Source: Microbispora sp. ZYX-F-249 (GTDB lineage: Bacteria > Actinomycetota > Actinomycetes > Streptosporangiales > Streptosporangiaceae). Taken from it: a DNA stretch of 64,000 nt. The notes under the pieces were generated by a model. That model had not been told where the DNA came from. It saw nothing but the letters and a program-made list of their open reading frames with translations, and did no database searches. The stretch lies in NCBI RefSeq assembly GCF_039649665.1, contig NZ_JBDJAW010000001.1, positions 62,001 to 126,000 on the forward strand, in the 5' to 3' direction. This document shows positions 27,670 to 36,795 of the stretch, one piece after another (within the stretch, counting starts at the first letter, position 1; each line of letters opens with the position of its first letter). A program made the position numbers and the translations under genes.

Positions 27670-27790
27670 CTCAGAGAGCCCTCAGAGAGCGAGCCCTCAG
27701 AGCCGGATCTGAGCCGGGAGACGCCGACTCTGAACGACTCAGAGGTCCCGGGCAGCGGATTATGCGAAAACTCTGCGGCGAAACTCTGAA
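27670..27790. promoter_or_regulatory. Cluster of CTCAGAG heptamers in the divergent promoter region
   Basis: CTCAGAG occurs at 27670, 27681, 27696 and 27738. The reverse form CTCTGA occurs at 27728 and 27784, and near-copies at about 27770 and 27806. They fill the 285-bp space between the methyltransferase operon and the conjugation operon and look like binding sites for an element regulator. Confidence 0.5.
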
Positions 27791-27869
27791 TCAGCTATGA
27801 GCAAATTCTGAGGCGGTGCGTAGACCAGTTTCCGAGACCAACGAATTCCTCTCGGACTGGAGCAAGAAA

Positions 27870-29072
27870 ATGAGCACCGATCCCGTCACCGGTTCCCCGC
27901 TGGACACTGCGGAGACCTCGTTCCGGCTGCTGACGACAGGGCCGGGCGCGTTGTCCCTGGACTGCACGACATTCGCCCCCGCCCTCCCCAGAGGTGAGGT
28001 GAACCTGGCGGAGCTGCGGATGCTGCTCACCAGCCGGCACGTCGGCGATGAGACGCGTGACGCCGTCTGGCGGGAGCTGGTCACGCGGGCACGGGTGCGT
28101 AAGGGTGCGTGGACGGTCGCCGCTGTCGGGATGGCGATGCCCGCCCTGCGTATGATCGCCGCGGCGCTCACCCGGGACCTTTCCTACGGGGACCCGGTCG
28201 ACGTCGACTCGGAGATCTTGGGCGGCTACCTGCGGGCCCTGCGCCGCCTGGACCTCGACACCACCGACGTACGGGCCCGGCTGTGCCAGGCGGCCCGGTG
28301 CGCGGGCGAGCGTGCCGTACGGCACATCGTCTCAACGGCGGGGCGACGGCAATTGCCGACCGAGTCCCCTCCCCGCCAACTTCCCCGTTCCTGCCCTGAG
28401 CTGGTGCTGGCCGACTCGGTGGCCCTCGGCGTGCTCAGCGAGCAGGACGCCGAACTGATCCTCCTGACCCGGCTGGGCGGCATGCCGCTGCGGCAACCGC
28501 CCGGCGCGACTCCCCCGCCCCCTGCTTCCTCACCCGATGAGGAAGCGCCTACGGCTTCCGCGCGGAGCCAGGGAACTCCGGATGCAGCAACCGCAACCGA
28601 CCCGAAGGGAGGCAGGGACACTACCCCTGGCTCCGCGCGGATTTCCTCCCATCCCCAGCCTTCTGCCACGCGCGGCACCACCCGGGCCGCTCGCCGCTGG
28701 AATGTGCTGCCGTACGGCAGGTTGCGGCAGCGGGCGGCGCGAGTGATCGGTTTCCGCCTCCTGCCGATGCTGGCCGGCGCCGTGCCGCTGGTTGCCGCTG
28801 CGGCGACCAGCGCCTTGGCCTCGCCGGTCATCGCCGCTCCGTCGGACCTGAACACGGTCTTCACCAACCTGCGGAACTGGCTGATCGGCTTGCTGGCGAC
28901 GCTGGCCACGCTGATGCTGACCCTCGGCGGGCTGCGCTACCTGGTGGCGGGCGGCGACCCCGGCGAGGTCCAAAAGGCCAAGGCCGCGTTGAAGGCCGCC
29001 GCCTTCGGCTACGCCCTTGCCGTCTTGGCCCCGCTGTTCGTGAGCATCCTCAAGCGCGTCGTGGGCGGGTGA
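27870..29072 (+). CDS. Type IV secretion pilin-like protein with an N-terminal sigma-like helical domain
   Basis: The protein is 400 residues from ATG 27870 (GGAG seven bases before; a GTG at 27816 is possible). Residues 20-210 are a soluble helical domain. Its end (VLSEQDAELILLTRLGGMPL) resembles the region-4-like helices found in actinomycete sigma-related regulators, though no full HTH is present. After a Pro/Ser/Thr-rich linker, about 285-400 form a VirB2/TrbC-like pilin: a cleavable-looking segment ending ALASPVIAAPSD, two membrane helices and the glycine loop GGLRYLVAGGDPGEVQKAK. Pilins of this kind form the conjugative channel. It is the first gene of the transfer operon. Confidence 0.7.
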   Translation: MSTDPVTGSPLDTAETSFRLLTTGPGALSLDCTTFAPALPRGEVNLAELRMLLTSRHVGDETRDAVWRELVTRARVRKGAWTVAAVGMAMPALRMIAAALTRDLSYGDPVDVDSEILGGYLRALRRLDLDTTDVRARLCQAARCAGERAVRHIVSTAGRRQLPTESPPRQLPRSCPELVLADSVALGVLSEQDAELILLTRLGGMPLRQPPGATPPPPASSPDEEAPTASARSQGTPDAATATDPKGGRDTTPGSARISSHPQPSATRGTTRAARRWNVLPYGRLRQRAARVIGFRLLPMLAGAVPLVAAAATSALASPVIAAPSDLNTVFTNLRNWLIGLLATLATLMLTLGGLRYLVAGGDPGEVQKAKAALKAAAFGYALAVLAPLFVSILKRVVGG

Positions 29073-30841
29073 GTCCCATGCCCCCGATTCGCGACAAGCT
29101 CGCGGCGGCGGCTTACCGCCACCGACTGCCTACGACAGCCGCACGCGCCCGGAACCTCATACCGGCTGGCAGCACGGCAAGGCGACCGGCTGGGGCTGCC
29201 TCACGAGCGGCAATCCGCGTCGTTGCCGCTGCCGGCCTGGTTGTCGGTGCCTGCGCCGTCGTAGTGGTCGCCGCGATCACGGCTCACGCGGACCCGACGC
29301 CTCTGCCCTCTCCTGTTCCTGGGCCGTCCCCGTCCGCTCCCGGTGATCTGCCGGTGCCGGAGGAGACGGGGATCGGCTTCGGTATCGGGGACTGGATCAC
29401 CGGTCAGATCAACTCCTGGTTCGCCGGCCTGGTGTACCTGGCGATCAAGCCGCTGCTGGACCTGCTGGCGGTGACGCTGCTGGCCACCCCGGATGTCTCC
29501 GGCAGCGGCCGGGTCTTCGACCTGTGGAAGGCGACCGCCGCGATCGCCAACACCGGGTTCGTCCTGCTGTCCACCGTCGGTGCGATCAGCGCGATGGGCC
29601 ACCAGACCGTGCAGACGCGCTACGCGGTCAAGGAGGTCCTGCCCCGGCTGTTCATCGCCGTCCTGGCCGCCAACACCAGCTTCCTGCTGTGCGGGAAGGT
29701 CATCGAGATCGCCAACGCCCTGTCCAAGGCACTGCTCGGGCAGGACTTCGACGGCCGCCGCGCCGCCGCCACCCTCCAGCTGCTGATCATCGCGCCGGGC
29801 GCCTCGCAGCAGATCTTCTACGTCCTGCTCGCCCTGGTCGCGGTCGTCTTGCTGCTGCTGTTGCTGATCACGTTCGTCATGCGGGCGGCGCTGGTGCTGT
29901 TGCTGACGGTCGCCTCGCCGCTCGCGCTGGCCTGCCTGGCTCTGCCGTACACCGAAGGGCTGGCCCGGTTCTGGTGGCGGGCCTTCACCGGGCTCCTGCT
30001 CATCCAGGTCACCCAGTCGCTCACGCTCGTCCTGGCGGTGCGGATCTTCTTCAACCAGGACGGCCGACTGCTGCTCGGCATCGTCCCGACCGGCCAGCTC
30101 GTCAACCTGGTACTCGCCCTGTGCCTGCTGATCATCTTGATCCGCATTCCCGGCTGGATCTCCCGCCGGATCTTCGCCGGGGTCGGCGGCCACTCGACGA
30201 TCGGCCGGATGGTCAAGTACGCCCTGGCCTACAAGCTCACCTCGCCCGTCCTGGCCGCCCTGCACCTCCTCCCGGGTGGACGCCGGAGCAGCACGCCTCG
30301 GGCCGCCGGGAACGTGGCCGCCGCCCACGCGATGGCCGGGAGAACGATGGCCAGCCGAGCGCTTCCGGCGCTCGCCACCGGTCCTGCTGGTACGGCTGCC
30401 GCTGCCGGCGTGACTGCCGTGACCGGGACCGCCGCCTCCGCGGCCCGAGGTGGGCCCGGCCCTGCCAAGCACGCTCCCGTGGCCGCCCGCCGCCCAGTAA
30501 TTCCGGCGGATTGGGAGGCCGCCCCGGTCAAGCACGCTCCGTCTGCTCCTGCTGTCCAGGGCAAGTACCGGAGGCCGCCGCGGCCGTCCGGTCCGGTTGC
30601 TTCGACGACGCCGGTGTACGGGCACCCGCGCGAGACCTACTACGCCAACGGCCCGGCCGGGCTGGCCCAGATGTACCGGCTCCGCACCCAGAACAGCCCT
30701 TCACGGCCTGCGCGTCCACCGGTCCCGCCGGTCATGTTCCGGCCTCCCGTCTACCCCTCGCAGGGCGTGGCCGGACGCGCGGGTGACACAGCGGATCGCC
30801 GTACTCCGCCCCCCAACGCCACAGGAGATGAGGGCCGATGA
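29069..30841 (+). CDS. VirB6/TrbL-like polytopic membrane protein of the conjugation channel
   Basis: This 590-residue protein starts at a GTG overlapping the pilin stop by 4 bp. It has a basic N-terminus, a signal-anchor (about 48-72), and a Pro-rich stretch. A block of six to eight membrane helices lies between about 105 and 390 (for example VLLALVAVVLLLLLLITFVM, near residue 260). The tail of about 190 residues is basic, Ala/Pro-rich and probably cytoplasmic. The topology and place, before PrgI and VirB4 genes, fit the inner-membrane channel subunit of Gram-positive type IV systems. Confidence 0.8.
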   Translation: MSPMPPIRDKLAAAAYRHRLPTTAARARNLIPAGSTARRPAGAASRAAIRVVAAAGLVVGACAVVVVAAITAHADPTPLPSPVPGPSPSAPGDLPVPEETGIGFGIGDWITGQINSWFAGLVYLAIKPLLDLLAVTLLATPDVSGSGRVFDLWKATAAIANTGFVLLSTVGAISAMGHQTVQTRYAVKEVLPRLFIAVLAANTSFLLCGKVIEIANALSKALLGQDFDGRRAAATLQLLIIAPGASQQIFYVLLALVAVVLLLLLLITFVMRAALVLLLTVASPLALACLALPYTEGLARFWWRAFTGLLLIQVTQSLTLVLAVRIFFNQDGRLLLGIVPTGQLVNLVLALCLLIILIRIPGWISRRIFAGVGGHSTIGRMVKYALAYKLTSPVLAALHLLPGGRRSSTPRAAGNVAAAHAMAGRTMASRALPALATGPAGTAAAAGVTAVTGTAASAARGGPGPAKHAPVAARRPVIPADWEAAPVKHAPSAPAVQGKYRRPPRPSGPVASTTPVYGHPRETYYANGPAGLAQMYRLRTQNSPSRPARPPVPPVMFRPPVYPSQGVAGRAGDTADRRTPPPNATGDEGR

Positions 30842-31773
30842 GCTGGGTGCAGCCGGTTCGCATCCCCGCCGACGTGGATCAAGAGGACAAGATCGTCGCC
30901 GGGTTCACCGCCAGGCAGGTGGTCATTCTCGTCGGCACCGGCGCTCTGCTCTATGCCGCGTACGTGCTTGTTGGTGACCGGGTGCCGCTCGTGGTCTGCG
31001 CCGCGGTGGCGCTGCCGGTCGCGGTGGCCGGGATCCTGCTCGCGACTGCCCGGCACGACGGTTTGCCGCTCGACCGCTACCTGCTCGCCGTCGTCCGCCA
31101 CCTGCGCGCACCCAAACGCCTCGTCTCCGCTCCGCAGGAGGTGCCACCGCCTCCCTCCTGGATCGGCGCCAGGCCCGGCCCCGCTCCCGCGCCGCTGCGC
31201 CTTCCCGTCCAGGGGATGGCCGGGGACGGGCTGCTCGATCTCGGCCCGGACGGTGTCGCGGTCATCGCGGAGGTGTCCACGGTCAGCTTCGCCCTGCGAG
31301 CCCCCGAGGAGCAGGACGCGCTGGTCGCGGTGTTCGGGCGCTGGCTCAACTCGCTGTCGGGCCCGGTCCAGATCCTCGTACGCGCCGAACGGGTCAACCT
31401 CGCCGACACGATCACCTCCCTCGAGCACAACGCCCGCCAACTCCCACACCCGGCGCTGTCGGCTGCCGCGCTCCAGCACGCCGGCTTCCTCGCCGGCCTC
31501 GCGGAACGGCATGACCTGCTGCGCCGCCAAGTCCTGCTGGTCGTGCGCGAGCCAGCGGCAGGTAAGGCGCGGGAGGCCTCGGCGGCCCGTGCCCTGCGGC
31601 GACTGGAGGAGGCATCCCGGCTGCTGTCGGCGTGCGGGCTGACCGTACGGCTCCTGGACGAGGCGGCAGCCTCCCGCCTGCTGACCGCTTGCTTCGACCC
31701 TGCGGCGCCGCCGCTGCCCGCCGCCCAGATGGCGGCCCCGGACCAGGTCATCACGAGGGGAGAAAACTGGTGA
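30838..31773 (+). CDS. PrgI-family conjugation membrane protein
   Basis: The 311-residue protein opens with VRIPADVDQEDKIVAGFTAR, the typical PrgI start, followed by two membrane helices (about 25-45 and 50-70). The long soluble C-terminal domain probably contacts the VirB4-type ATPase, as VirB3/PrgI proteins do. It overlaps both neighbours by 4 bp or less. Relatives are found next to VirB4 homologues in Gram-positive conjugative plasmids and ICEs. Confidence 0.82.
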   Translation: MSWVQPVRIPADVDQEDKIVAGFTARQVVILVGTGALLYAAYVLVGDRVPLVVCAAVALPVAVAGILLATARHDGLPLDRYLLAVVRHLRAPKRLVSAPQEVPPPPSWIGARPGPAPAPLRLPVQGMAGDGLLDLGPDGVAVIAEVSTVSFALRAPEEQDALVAVFGRWLNSLSGPVQILVRAERVNLADTITSLEHNARQLPHPALSAAALQHAGFLAGLAERHDLLRRQVLLVVREPAAGKAREASAARALRRLEEASRLLSACGLTVRLLDEAAASRLLTACFDPAAPPLPAAQMAAPDQVITRGENW

Positions 31774-33539
31774 AACTCAGTTCGCGCCGTAACTCACGAC
31801 TCGGACATGGATTCGGCCCCGACGCGGTCGAAGTCCGGGCCCGAAGCCTGCAGGTCGGCGACAACCATTGCGCGACGCTCGCCGTCACCGGCTACCCGCG
31901 CGAGGTCACACCCGGCTGGCTGGAACCCCTGCTCACCTACCCGGGGCGGCTGGATGTGTCCTTCCACGTCGACCCGGTGCCGTCCCTGGTCGCCTCCGAC
32001 CGGCTCCGCAAACAGCTCGCCCGGCTGGAATCCGGCCTGCGCAGCGACCAGCAGCACGGCCGGCTCATCGACCCCAGCGCGGAGGTCGCTGCCGAAGACG
32101 CCCAGGAGCTGGCCTCCCGGATCGCGCGCGGCCAGGCCAAGCTGTTCCGCACCTCGATCTACCTCACCGTCCACGCCACCACGGCAGAGGAACTGGAGGA
32201 CGCCTGCGCCCAGGTCCGCGCCCTGACCGCCTCCCTCCTGCTGGACGCGCGCGTGGTCACCTTCCGGCAACTCCAGGGCTGGGTGTCGGCGCTACCCATG
32301 GCGTACGACAACCTGCAGATGCGGCGCACTTTCGACACCCCGGCGCTCGCGGCGGCCTTCCCCTTCACCAGTCCGGACCTGACCGCCGATCTCGGCCCGA
32401 CGACCGTTCTGTACGGCGCGAACGCAGCCAGTTCCTCCCTGGTGGCCTGGGACCGGTTCGCCCAGCCCAACCACAACTCGACAATCCTGGGCTGTTCCGG
32501 CGGCGGCAAGTCCTACCTGGCCAAGCTGGAAGCACTGCGCTCGCTCTACACCGGCGTCGAGGTCGCCGTCATCGACCCCGAAGACGAGTACGCCCGCCTG
32601 TGCGCGGCCGTCGGCGGCGCCTACCTGCAACTCGGCGCGGCGAACGTCCGCCTCAACCCCTTCGACCTACCAGCCCCCGATCAGCGGGAGGGCGACGCGC
32701 TCACCCGACGCTCGCTGTTCCTGCACACCCTGGTCGCGGTCATACTCGGTGAACCGCTCGACAAGGCCAGCAAGGCGGCACTCGACCGGGCCATCATCGC
32801 CGCCTACAAGAGCGCGGGAATCACCTTCGACCGGCGTACCTGGAAACGCCGCCCGCCGCTCATGCGCGACCTCGCCGACGCACTGGCCACCGACGACGAC
32901 CCCAAGGCCAGGGAACTGGCCGCCGGGCTCGCACCGTACGTCACCGGAAGCCACCGCCGGCTCTTCGACGGCCACACCACCACCCGGCCCGACTCCCACC
33001 TCATCGTGTTCTCCTTGCGGGATCTACCCGAAGAGCTCAAGGCGGTCGGCACCCTGCTGACCCTGGACGCGGTCTGGCGGCGCGTCTCCGACCCGGGCAA
33101 TCGCCGCCCCCGTCTCGTCGTGGTCGACGAGGCGTGGCTGCTCATGCGGGACCCGGAGGGCGCGAAGTTCCTGCTGCGGATGGCCAAGAGCGCCCGCAAA
33201 CACTGGGCCGGGCTGTCGGTGGTCACCCAGGACGCCGCCGACCTGCTCGGCTCCGACATCGGTCAGGCGATCATCGCCAACTCCGCCACCCAGATCCTGC
33301 TCCGCCAGGCACCCCAGGCGATCGACAGAGTCGCCGCCGCCTTCCGCCTGTCCGATGGCGAACGCCAGCTCCTGCTGTCGGCCGAGCGCGGTTTTGGGCT
33401 CCTGGCCTCCGACTCCGGCGCGTCCCGGGTCGCCTTCCAGGTGTTGGCCAGCGAGCAGGAACACCGCCTGGCCACGTCATCACCCTCCGAGCTGGCCGCC
33501 TATGGAGACCTCACGGCAGACGAGGAGGACGAGTTCTGA
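31770..33539 (+). CDS. VirB4-like type IV secretion ATPase
   Basis: The 589-residue ATPase starts at GTG 31770, overlapping the previous stop. Walker A is GCSGGGKSYLAK (about residues 242-253), followed by VIDPEDEYARL. Walker B is RLVVVDEAWLLM (about 449), with the arginine-finger/SVVTQDAADLL sensor and QILLRQAP typical of VirB4/TraC proteins. It powers pilus assembly and substrate transfer at the inner membrane. It is shorter than proteobacterial VirB4 (~800 residues), lacking much of the N-terminal domain, as is common in actinomycete elements. Confidence 0.92.
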   Translation: MKLSSRRNSRLGHGFGPDAVEVRARSLQVGDNHCATLAVTGYPREVTPGWLEPLLTYPGRLDVSFHVDPVPSLVASDRLRKQLARLESGLRSDQQHGRLIDPSAEVAAEDAQELASRIARGQAKLFRTSIYLTVHATTAEELEDACAQVRALTASLLLDARVVTFRQLQGWVSALPMAYDNLQMRRTFDTPALAAAFPFTSPDLTADLGPTTVLYGANAASSSLVAWDRFAQPNHNSTILGCSGGGKSYLAKLEALRSLYTGVEVAVIDPEDEYARLCAAVGGAYLQLGAANVRLNPFDLPAPDQREGDALTRRSLFLHTLVAVILGEPLDKASKAALDRAIIAAYKSAGITFDRRTWKRRPPLMRDLADALATDDDPKARELAAGLAPYVTGSHRRLFDGHTTTRPDSHLIVFSLRDLPEELKAVGTLLTLDAVWRRVSDPGNRRPRLVVVDEAWLLMRDPEGAKFLLRMAKSARKHWAGLSVVTQDAADLLGSDIGQAIIANSATQILLRQAPQAIDRVAAAFRLSDGERQLLLSAERGFGLLASDSGASRVAFQVLASEQEHRLATSSPSELAAYGDLTADEEDEF

Positions 33540-35968
33540 TGCTCCAGAACCTTCTCTATAATCCCGATGCCTTCATCGAGATGTTCCTGACCTGGGTGAG
33601 CACCCATGTCTGGTGGCTCACCTTCGGGGTTTCGGCCGCTGCGATCGTGCTTGAACTGCTCAGCGCCCTGGTCGTACGGCTGCGCCACCGCGCCGCGACG
33701 AAGGGGGCGCGGTGCGTGGAGATCCTCGCGCCTCCGGTGGCGGACATGGCGGGGTCGGAGGCGCTGTGGACCAACCTGATGGGGCTGCTACGCCCGGCCT
33801 GGAAGCGGCTGCTGTTCGGTCAGCCGCACCTGGCCTTCGAGTACGTCTTCGGCGTCGGCGGCGTACGGATCCGGCTGTGGGTCCCCGGCACCGTCCCCCA
33901 ACACCTGGTCGAGCACGCGATCGAATCGGCCTGGCCATCGGCGCGTACCGCGGTCGTGGAGGCGGCCCCGCCGGTCCCCTTCGGCGGGCAGGCGACCGGC
34001 GGGCACCTGGTGATCGCCCGTAGCGAGCTGCTGCCGATCCGCCACTCCCATGACCACGACCCGCTCCGCGCCCTGCTCGGAGCCGCCGTGGGCATGCCCA
34101 CCTGGCAGCACGCAGCGGTGCAGATCCTCGCCCGCCCCGCGACCGGCCGCCGCCTCGCCCAGCTGATCAGCGGAGGCCCCGCTGGAGTGACCAGCAGGGG
34201 CGGGCTGGCTGTACCGCTCGGGCTGGTGCGCGGCTTTCTGGACTTCGTCACCCCCGGCCCGATGCACCCCCGGCTCCATCCAGCGCATCTCAGCCCCACC
34301 AATCGTGCCGCCCGGCTGGAGGAATCGGCCGAAGCACGGGCCATCCGCGACAAAGCCCAGCGTCCCCGGTACGAGGTAGCGATCCGCTACGCCGTACAGG
34401 CAGACGACCCCACGTCGGGGGACGAGCGCGACCGCAAGCAGGCCCGTGAGGCCCGGCGCAGCGCCATCCGGGGCCGGGCGCATGCGGTCGCCTCGTCGTT
34501 CGCCCTGTTCGCCGGGCACAACCGGCTGGAACGGCACCGGCTCGCCCTGCCCGCCGAGCGGGTGGCCTCGCGGATGCTCCGGCGCGGGTTCCTGCTGTCG
34601 GTGCCCGAAATCGCCGCTTTGGCGCACCTTCCCTTGGATGCCGCCGTACCGGGTCTGAGTCGTGCCGGGGCCAGGTCGGTGCCGCCCGCGCCGCAGGTCG
34701 CCGCGAAGGGCAAGGTGCTCGGCTTCTGCGATGCCGGGCACGTGCGGCCGGTCGCGCTGCGCGTCGCCGATTCGTTCCACCATGTGCACGTCCTCGGCCC
34801 GAACGGCACCGGCAAAAGCACGCTGCTGGCCCAGATGATCCTGTCCGACATCGAGGCCGGCCATGGCGTCGCCGTCGTCGACGCCAAGGGAGACCTGGTC
34901 ACCGACCTGCTCGGCCTCATCCCCGAAGAAGCGGGCGAGCGTCTGGCTCTGATCGACCCGGACGACCGCCATCCCCGGCCGGCGCTCAACGTGCTGAGCG
35001 GCCCGGACCGGGAAACCCTCGCCGACAACCTCGTCGGCATCTTCCACAAGATCTACGCCGACTCCTGGGGACCGCGCAGCGACGACATCCTGCGCGGCTG
35101 CGCCCTCACCCTGTCCCGCAACGGCGGAACCCTGGCCGACATCCCGGCCCTGCTCAGCGATCCCCTCTACCGAAAAGACCTCACCGAACGGCTCGACGAC
35201 CCGTTCCTGCTGGGATTCTGGAACTGGTACGAGCACCTGTCCGAGCAGGCCCAGGCCCACGTCACCGCGCCCATCATGAACAAGCTGCGGGCGTTCCTTC
35301 TCCGCCCGTTCGTCCGCGACATCCTCGGCTCGGCCCGGTCCACCTTCGACGTCGGCGACGTCCTGGACGGCAAGATCCTGCTCGCCCGCCTCCCCAAGGG
35401 AGTCCTCGGCGACGACACCGCACGCCTGCTCGGCTCGCTTCTGCTGGCCCAGGTCTGGCAGGCCGCCTCCCACCGCGCCCGGCTCGGACACACCCGCTCG
35501 CCCTCCGCCTTGTACGTGGACGAGACGCAGAACTTCCTGAACCTCCCGCACGCGCTGGCGGACATGCTCGCCGAGGCCCGCGCCTACCGGCTGTCGATGG
35601 TGCTCGCCCACCAGCACCTGGCCCAGCTCCCCCGCGACCTGTGCCAGGCCATCAGCTCCGACGCCCGCAACAAGATCTACTTCTCGCTCTCACCCGAGGA
35701 CGCCCGCGAAGTCGAGCACCACTTCAGCCCCTACCTGACCCGGCACGACCTGGCCAACCTCGGCGCCTTCCAAGCCGCCGCCCGGCTCGTGGTGCGCTCC
35801 GCGGAAACCCCGCCCTTCACCCTGCGCACCCGGCCCCTGCCCGAACCCGACCCCGACCTCGCCGCACGCGTACGGCTCGCCGCCGCCCGCGCCCACGGCC
35901 GACACCCCACCGCCACCGACCCCCTCCCGGAAGGAGACCCCCGCACCCAACCAAAAGGAGAATCATGA
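33539..35968 (+). CDS. VirD4/TraG-like coupling ATPase (type IV conjugative DNA transfer family)
   Basis: The 809-residue protein starts at ATG 33539, sharing one base with the previous stop. It has one N-terminal membrane helix (about 22-44), a non-conserved region to about 390, and then an HerA/FtsK-like motor domain. In that domain are Walker A GPNGTGKSTL (about 420), VVDAKGDLV, and Walker B ALYVDETQNF (about 655), with LAHQHLAQL as sensor. It most likely delivers element DNA to the channel. No relaxase with a classic HUH or MOB motif is recognised beside it. Confidence 0.88.
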   Translation: MLQNLLYNPDAFIEMFLTWVSTHVWWLTFGVSAAAIVLELLSALVVRLRHRAATKGARCVEILAPPVADMAGSEALWTNLMGLLRPAWKRLLFGQPHLAFEYVFGVGGVRIRLWVPGTVPQHLVEHAIESAWPSARTAVVEAAPPVPFGGQATGGHLVIARSELLPIRHSHDHDPLRALLGAAVGMPTWQHAAVQILARPATGRRLAQLISGGPAGVTSRGGLAVPLGLVRGFLDFVTPGPMHPRLHPAHLSPTNRAARLEESAEARAIRDKAQRPRYEVAIRYAVQADDPTSGDERDRKQAREARRSAIRGRAHAVASSFALFAGHNRLERHRLALPAERVASRMLRRGFLLSVPEIAALAHLPLDAAVPGLSRAGARSVPPAPQVAAKGKVLGFCDAGHVRPVALRVADSFHHVHVLGPNGTGKSTLLAQMILSDIEAGHGVAVVDAKGDLVTDLLGLIPEEAGERLALIDPDDRHPRPALNVLSGPDRETLADNLVGIFHKIYADSWGPRSDDILRGCALTLSRNGGTLADIPALLSDPLYRKDLTERLDDPFLLGFWNWYEHLSEQAQAHVTAPIMNKLRAFLLRPFVRDILGSARSTFDVGDVLDGKILLARLPKGVLGDDTARLLGSLLLAQVWQAASHRARLGHTRSPSALYVDETQNFLNLPHALADMLAEARAYRLSMVLAHQHLAQLPRDLCQAISSDARNKIYFSLSPEDAREVEHHFSPYLTRHDLANLGAFQAAARLVVRSAETPPFTLRTRPLPEPDPDLAARVRLAAARAHGRHPTATDPLPEGDPRTQPKGES

Positions 35969-36795
35969 ACCAGCACTACACGCCTCGCGTCCTCGACTCG
36001 CTCGTCATGCGGCTCAGCGGCCACGACCGGCGCCTGCTCCGCATGGTCTGGACCCACGAGGTCCTGACCACCCACCAACTCCTCCAGGCTGCGTTCGACA
36101 ACGACCACACCGGCCGCCACCGCCTGGTCAAGCTGAACCGCCTCGGCGCACTCGACCGTTTCCGTCCCCGGCTCCCTCTCGGCTCCGCGCCCTGGCACTA
36201 CGTCCTGGGCGAGGCCGGCGCCGCCGTCCTGGCCCTGGAAGACGGCGTCACCCTGTCGGAATTCGGCTACCGGCGCGGCCAGGCCCTGTCCATCGCCTAC
36301 GGCCAGCGCCTCGCGCACACCATCGGCGTGAACGGCATCTTCGCCGCCCTATCCGGCCACGCACGCCGCACCTCCGGGTGCCGCCTGGACGCCTGGTGGA
36401 CAGAGACACGGTGCAAGGCCATGTGGGGCAAACACGTACGGCCCGACGCCTACGGCCGATGGACCGACAACGGCCTCACCCTGGACTTCTTCCTCGAATA
36501 CGACACCGGCACCGAAACACTCGACCGAGTCGCCGCGAAACTCGGCGGATACGCCTCCCTGGCCGCCGTCAGCGGCATCGACACCCCGGTGCTGTTCCTC
36601 ACCAGCGGCGCGCGGCGTGAGGCCAACCTGCATGACCGGCTGCGACTCCGAGGCGCTCTCGTGTCAGTACCCGTCGCGACCGCCACCGAGGGCCAGGAAC
36701 CGCACGAGGCGATATGGCTACCAGGCAACCGGACGGAAGGACGGCTCCGCCTCGCCGAACTCGCGCGCCACTTCGGCCAGCAGGCGCGCCCTTGA
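35965..36795 (+). CDS. Replication-relaxation family protein (possible mobilisation factor)
   Basis: The 276-residue protein starts at ATG 35965, after AAAAGGAG, overlapping the upstream stop. Its N-terminal winged-helix (residues 12-70, LSGHDRRLLRMVWTHEVLTTHQL and RHRLVKLNRLGALDRF) matches the replication-relaxation family found in actinomycete and firmicute elements. The rest contains LDFFLEYDTGTE, a short acidic motif seen in nuclease-like folds. Members are thought to take part in DNA relaxation or initiation of transfer, but their chemistry is not settled. It may stand in for the missing relaxase. Confidence 0.8.
   Translation: MNQHYTPRVLDSLVMRLSGHDRRLLRMVWTHEVLTTHQLLQAAFDNDHTGRHRLVKLNRLGALDRFRPRLPLGSAPWHYVLGEAGAAVLALEDGVTLSEFGYRRGQALSIAYGQRLAHTIGVNGIFAALSGHARRTSGCRLDAWWTETRCKAMWGKHVRPDAYGRWTDNGLTLDFFLEYDTGTETLDRVAAKLGGYASLAAVSGIDTPVLFLTSGARREANLHDRLRLRGALVSVPVATATEGQEPHEAIWLPGNRTEGRLRLAELARHFGQQARP

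Noticed and set aside
35965-36795. Classic relaxase
   Set aside because: No HUH motif or MOB-family tyrosine region is visible; only the replication-relaxation winged helix can be supported.
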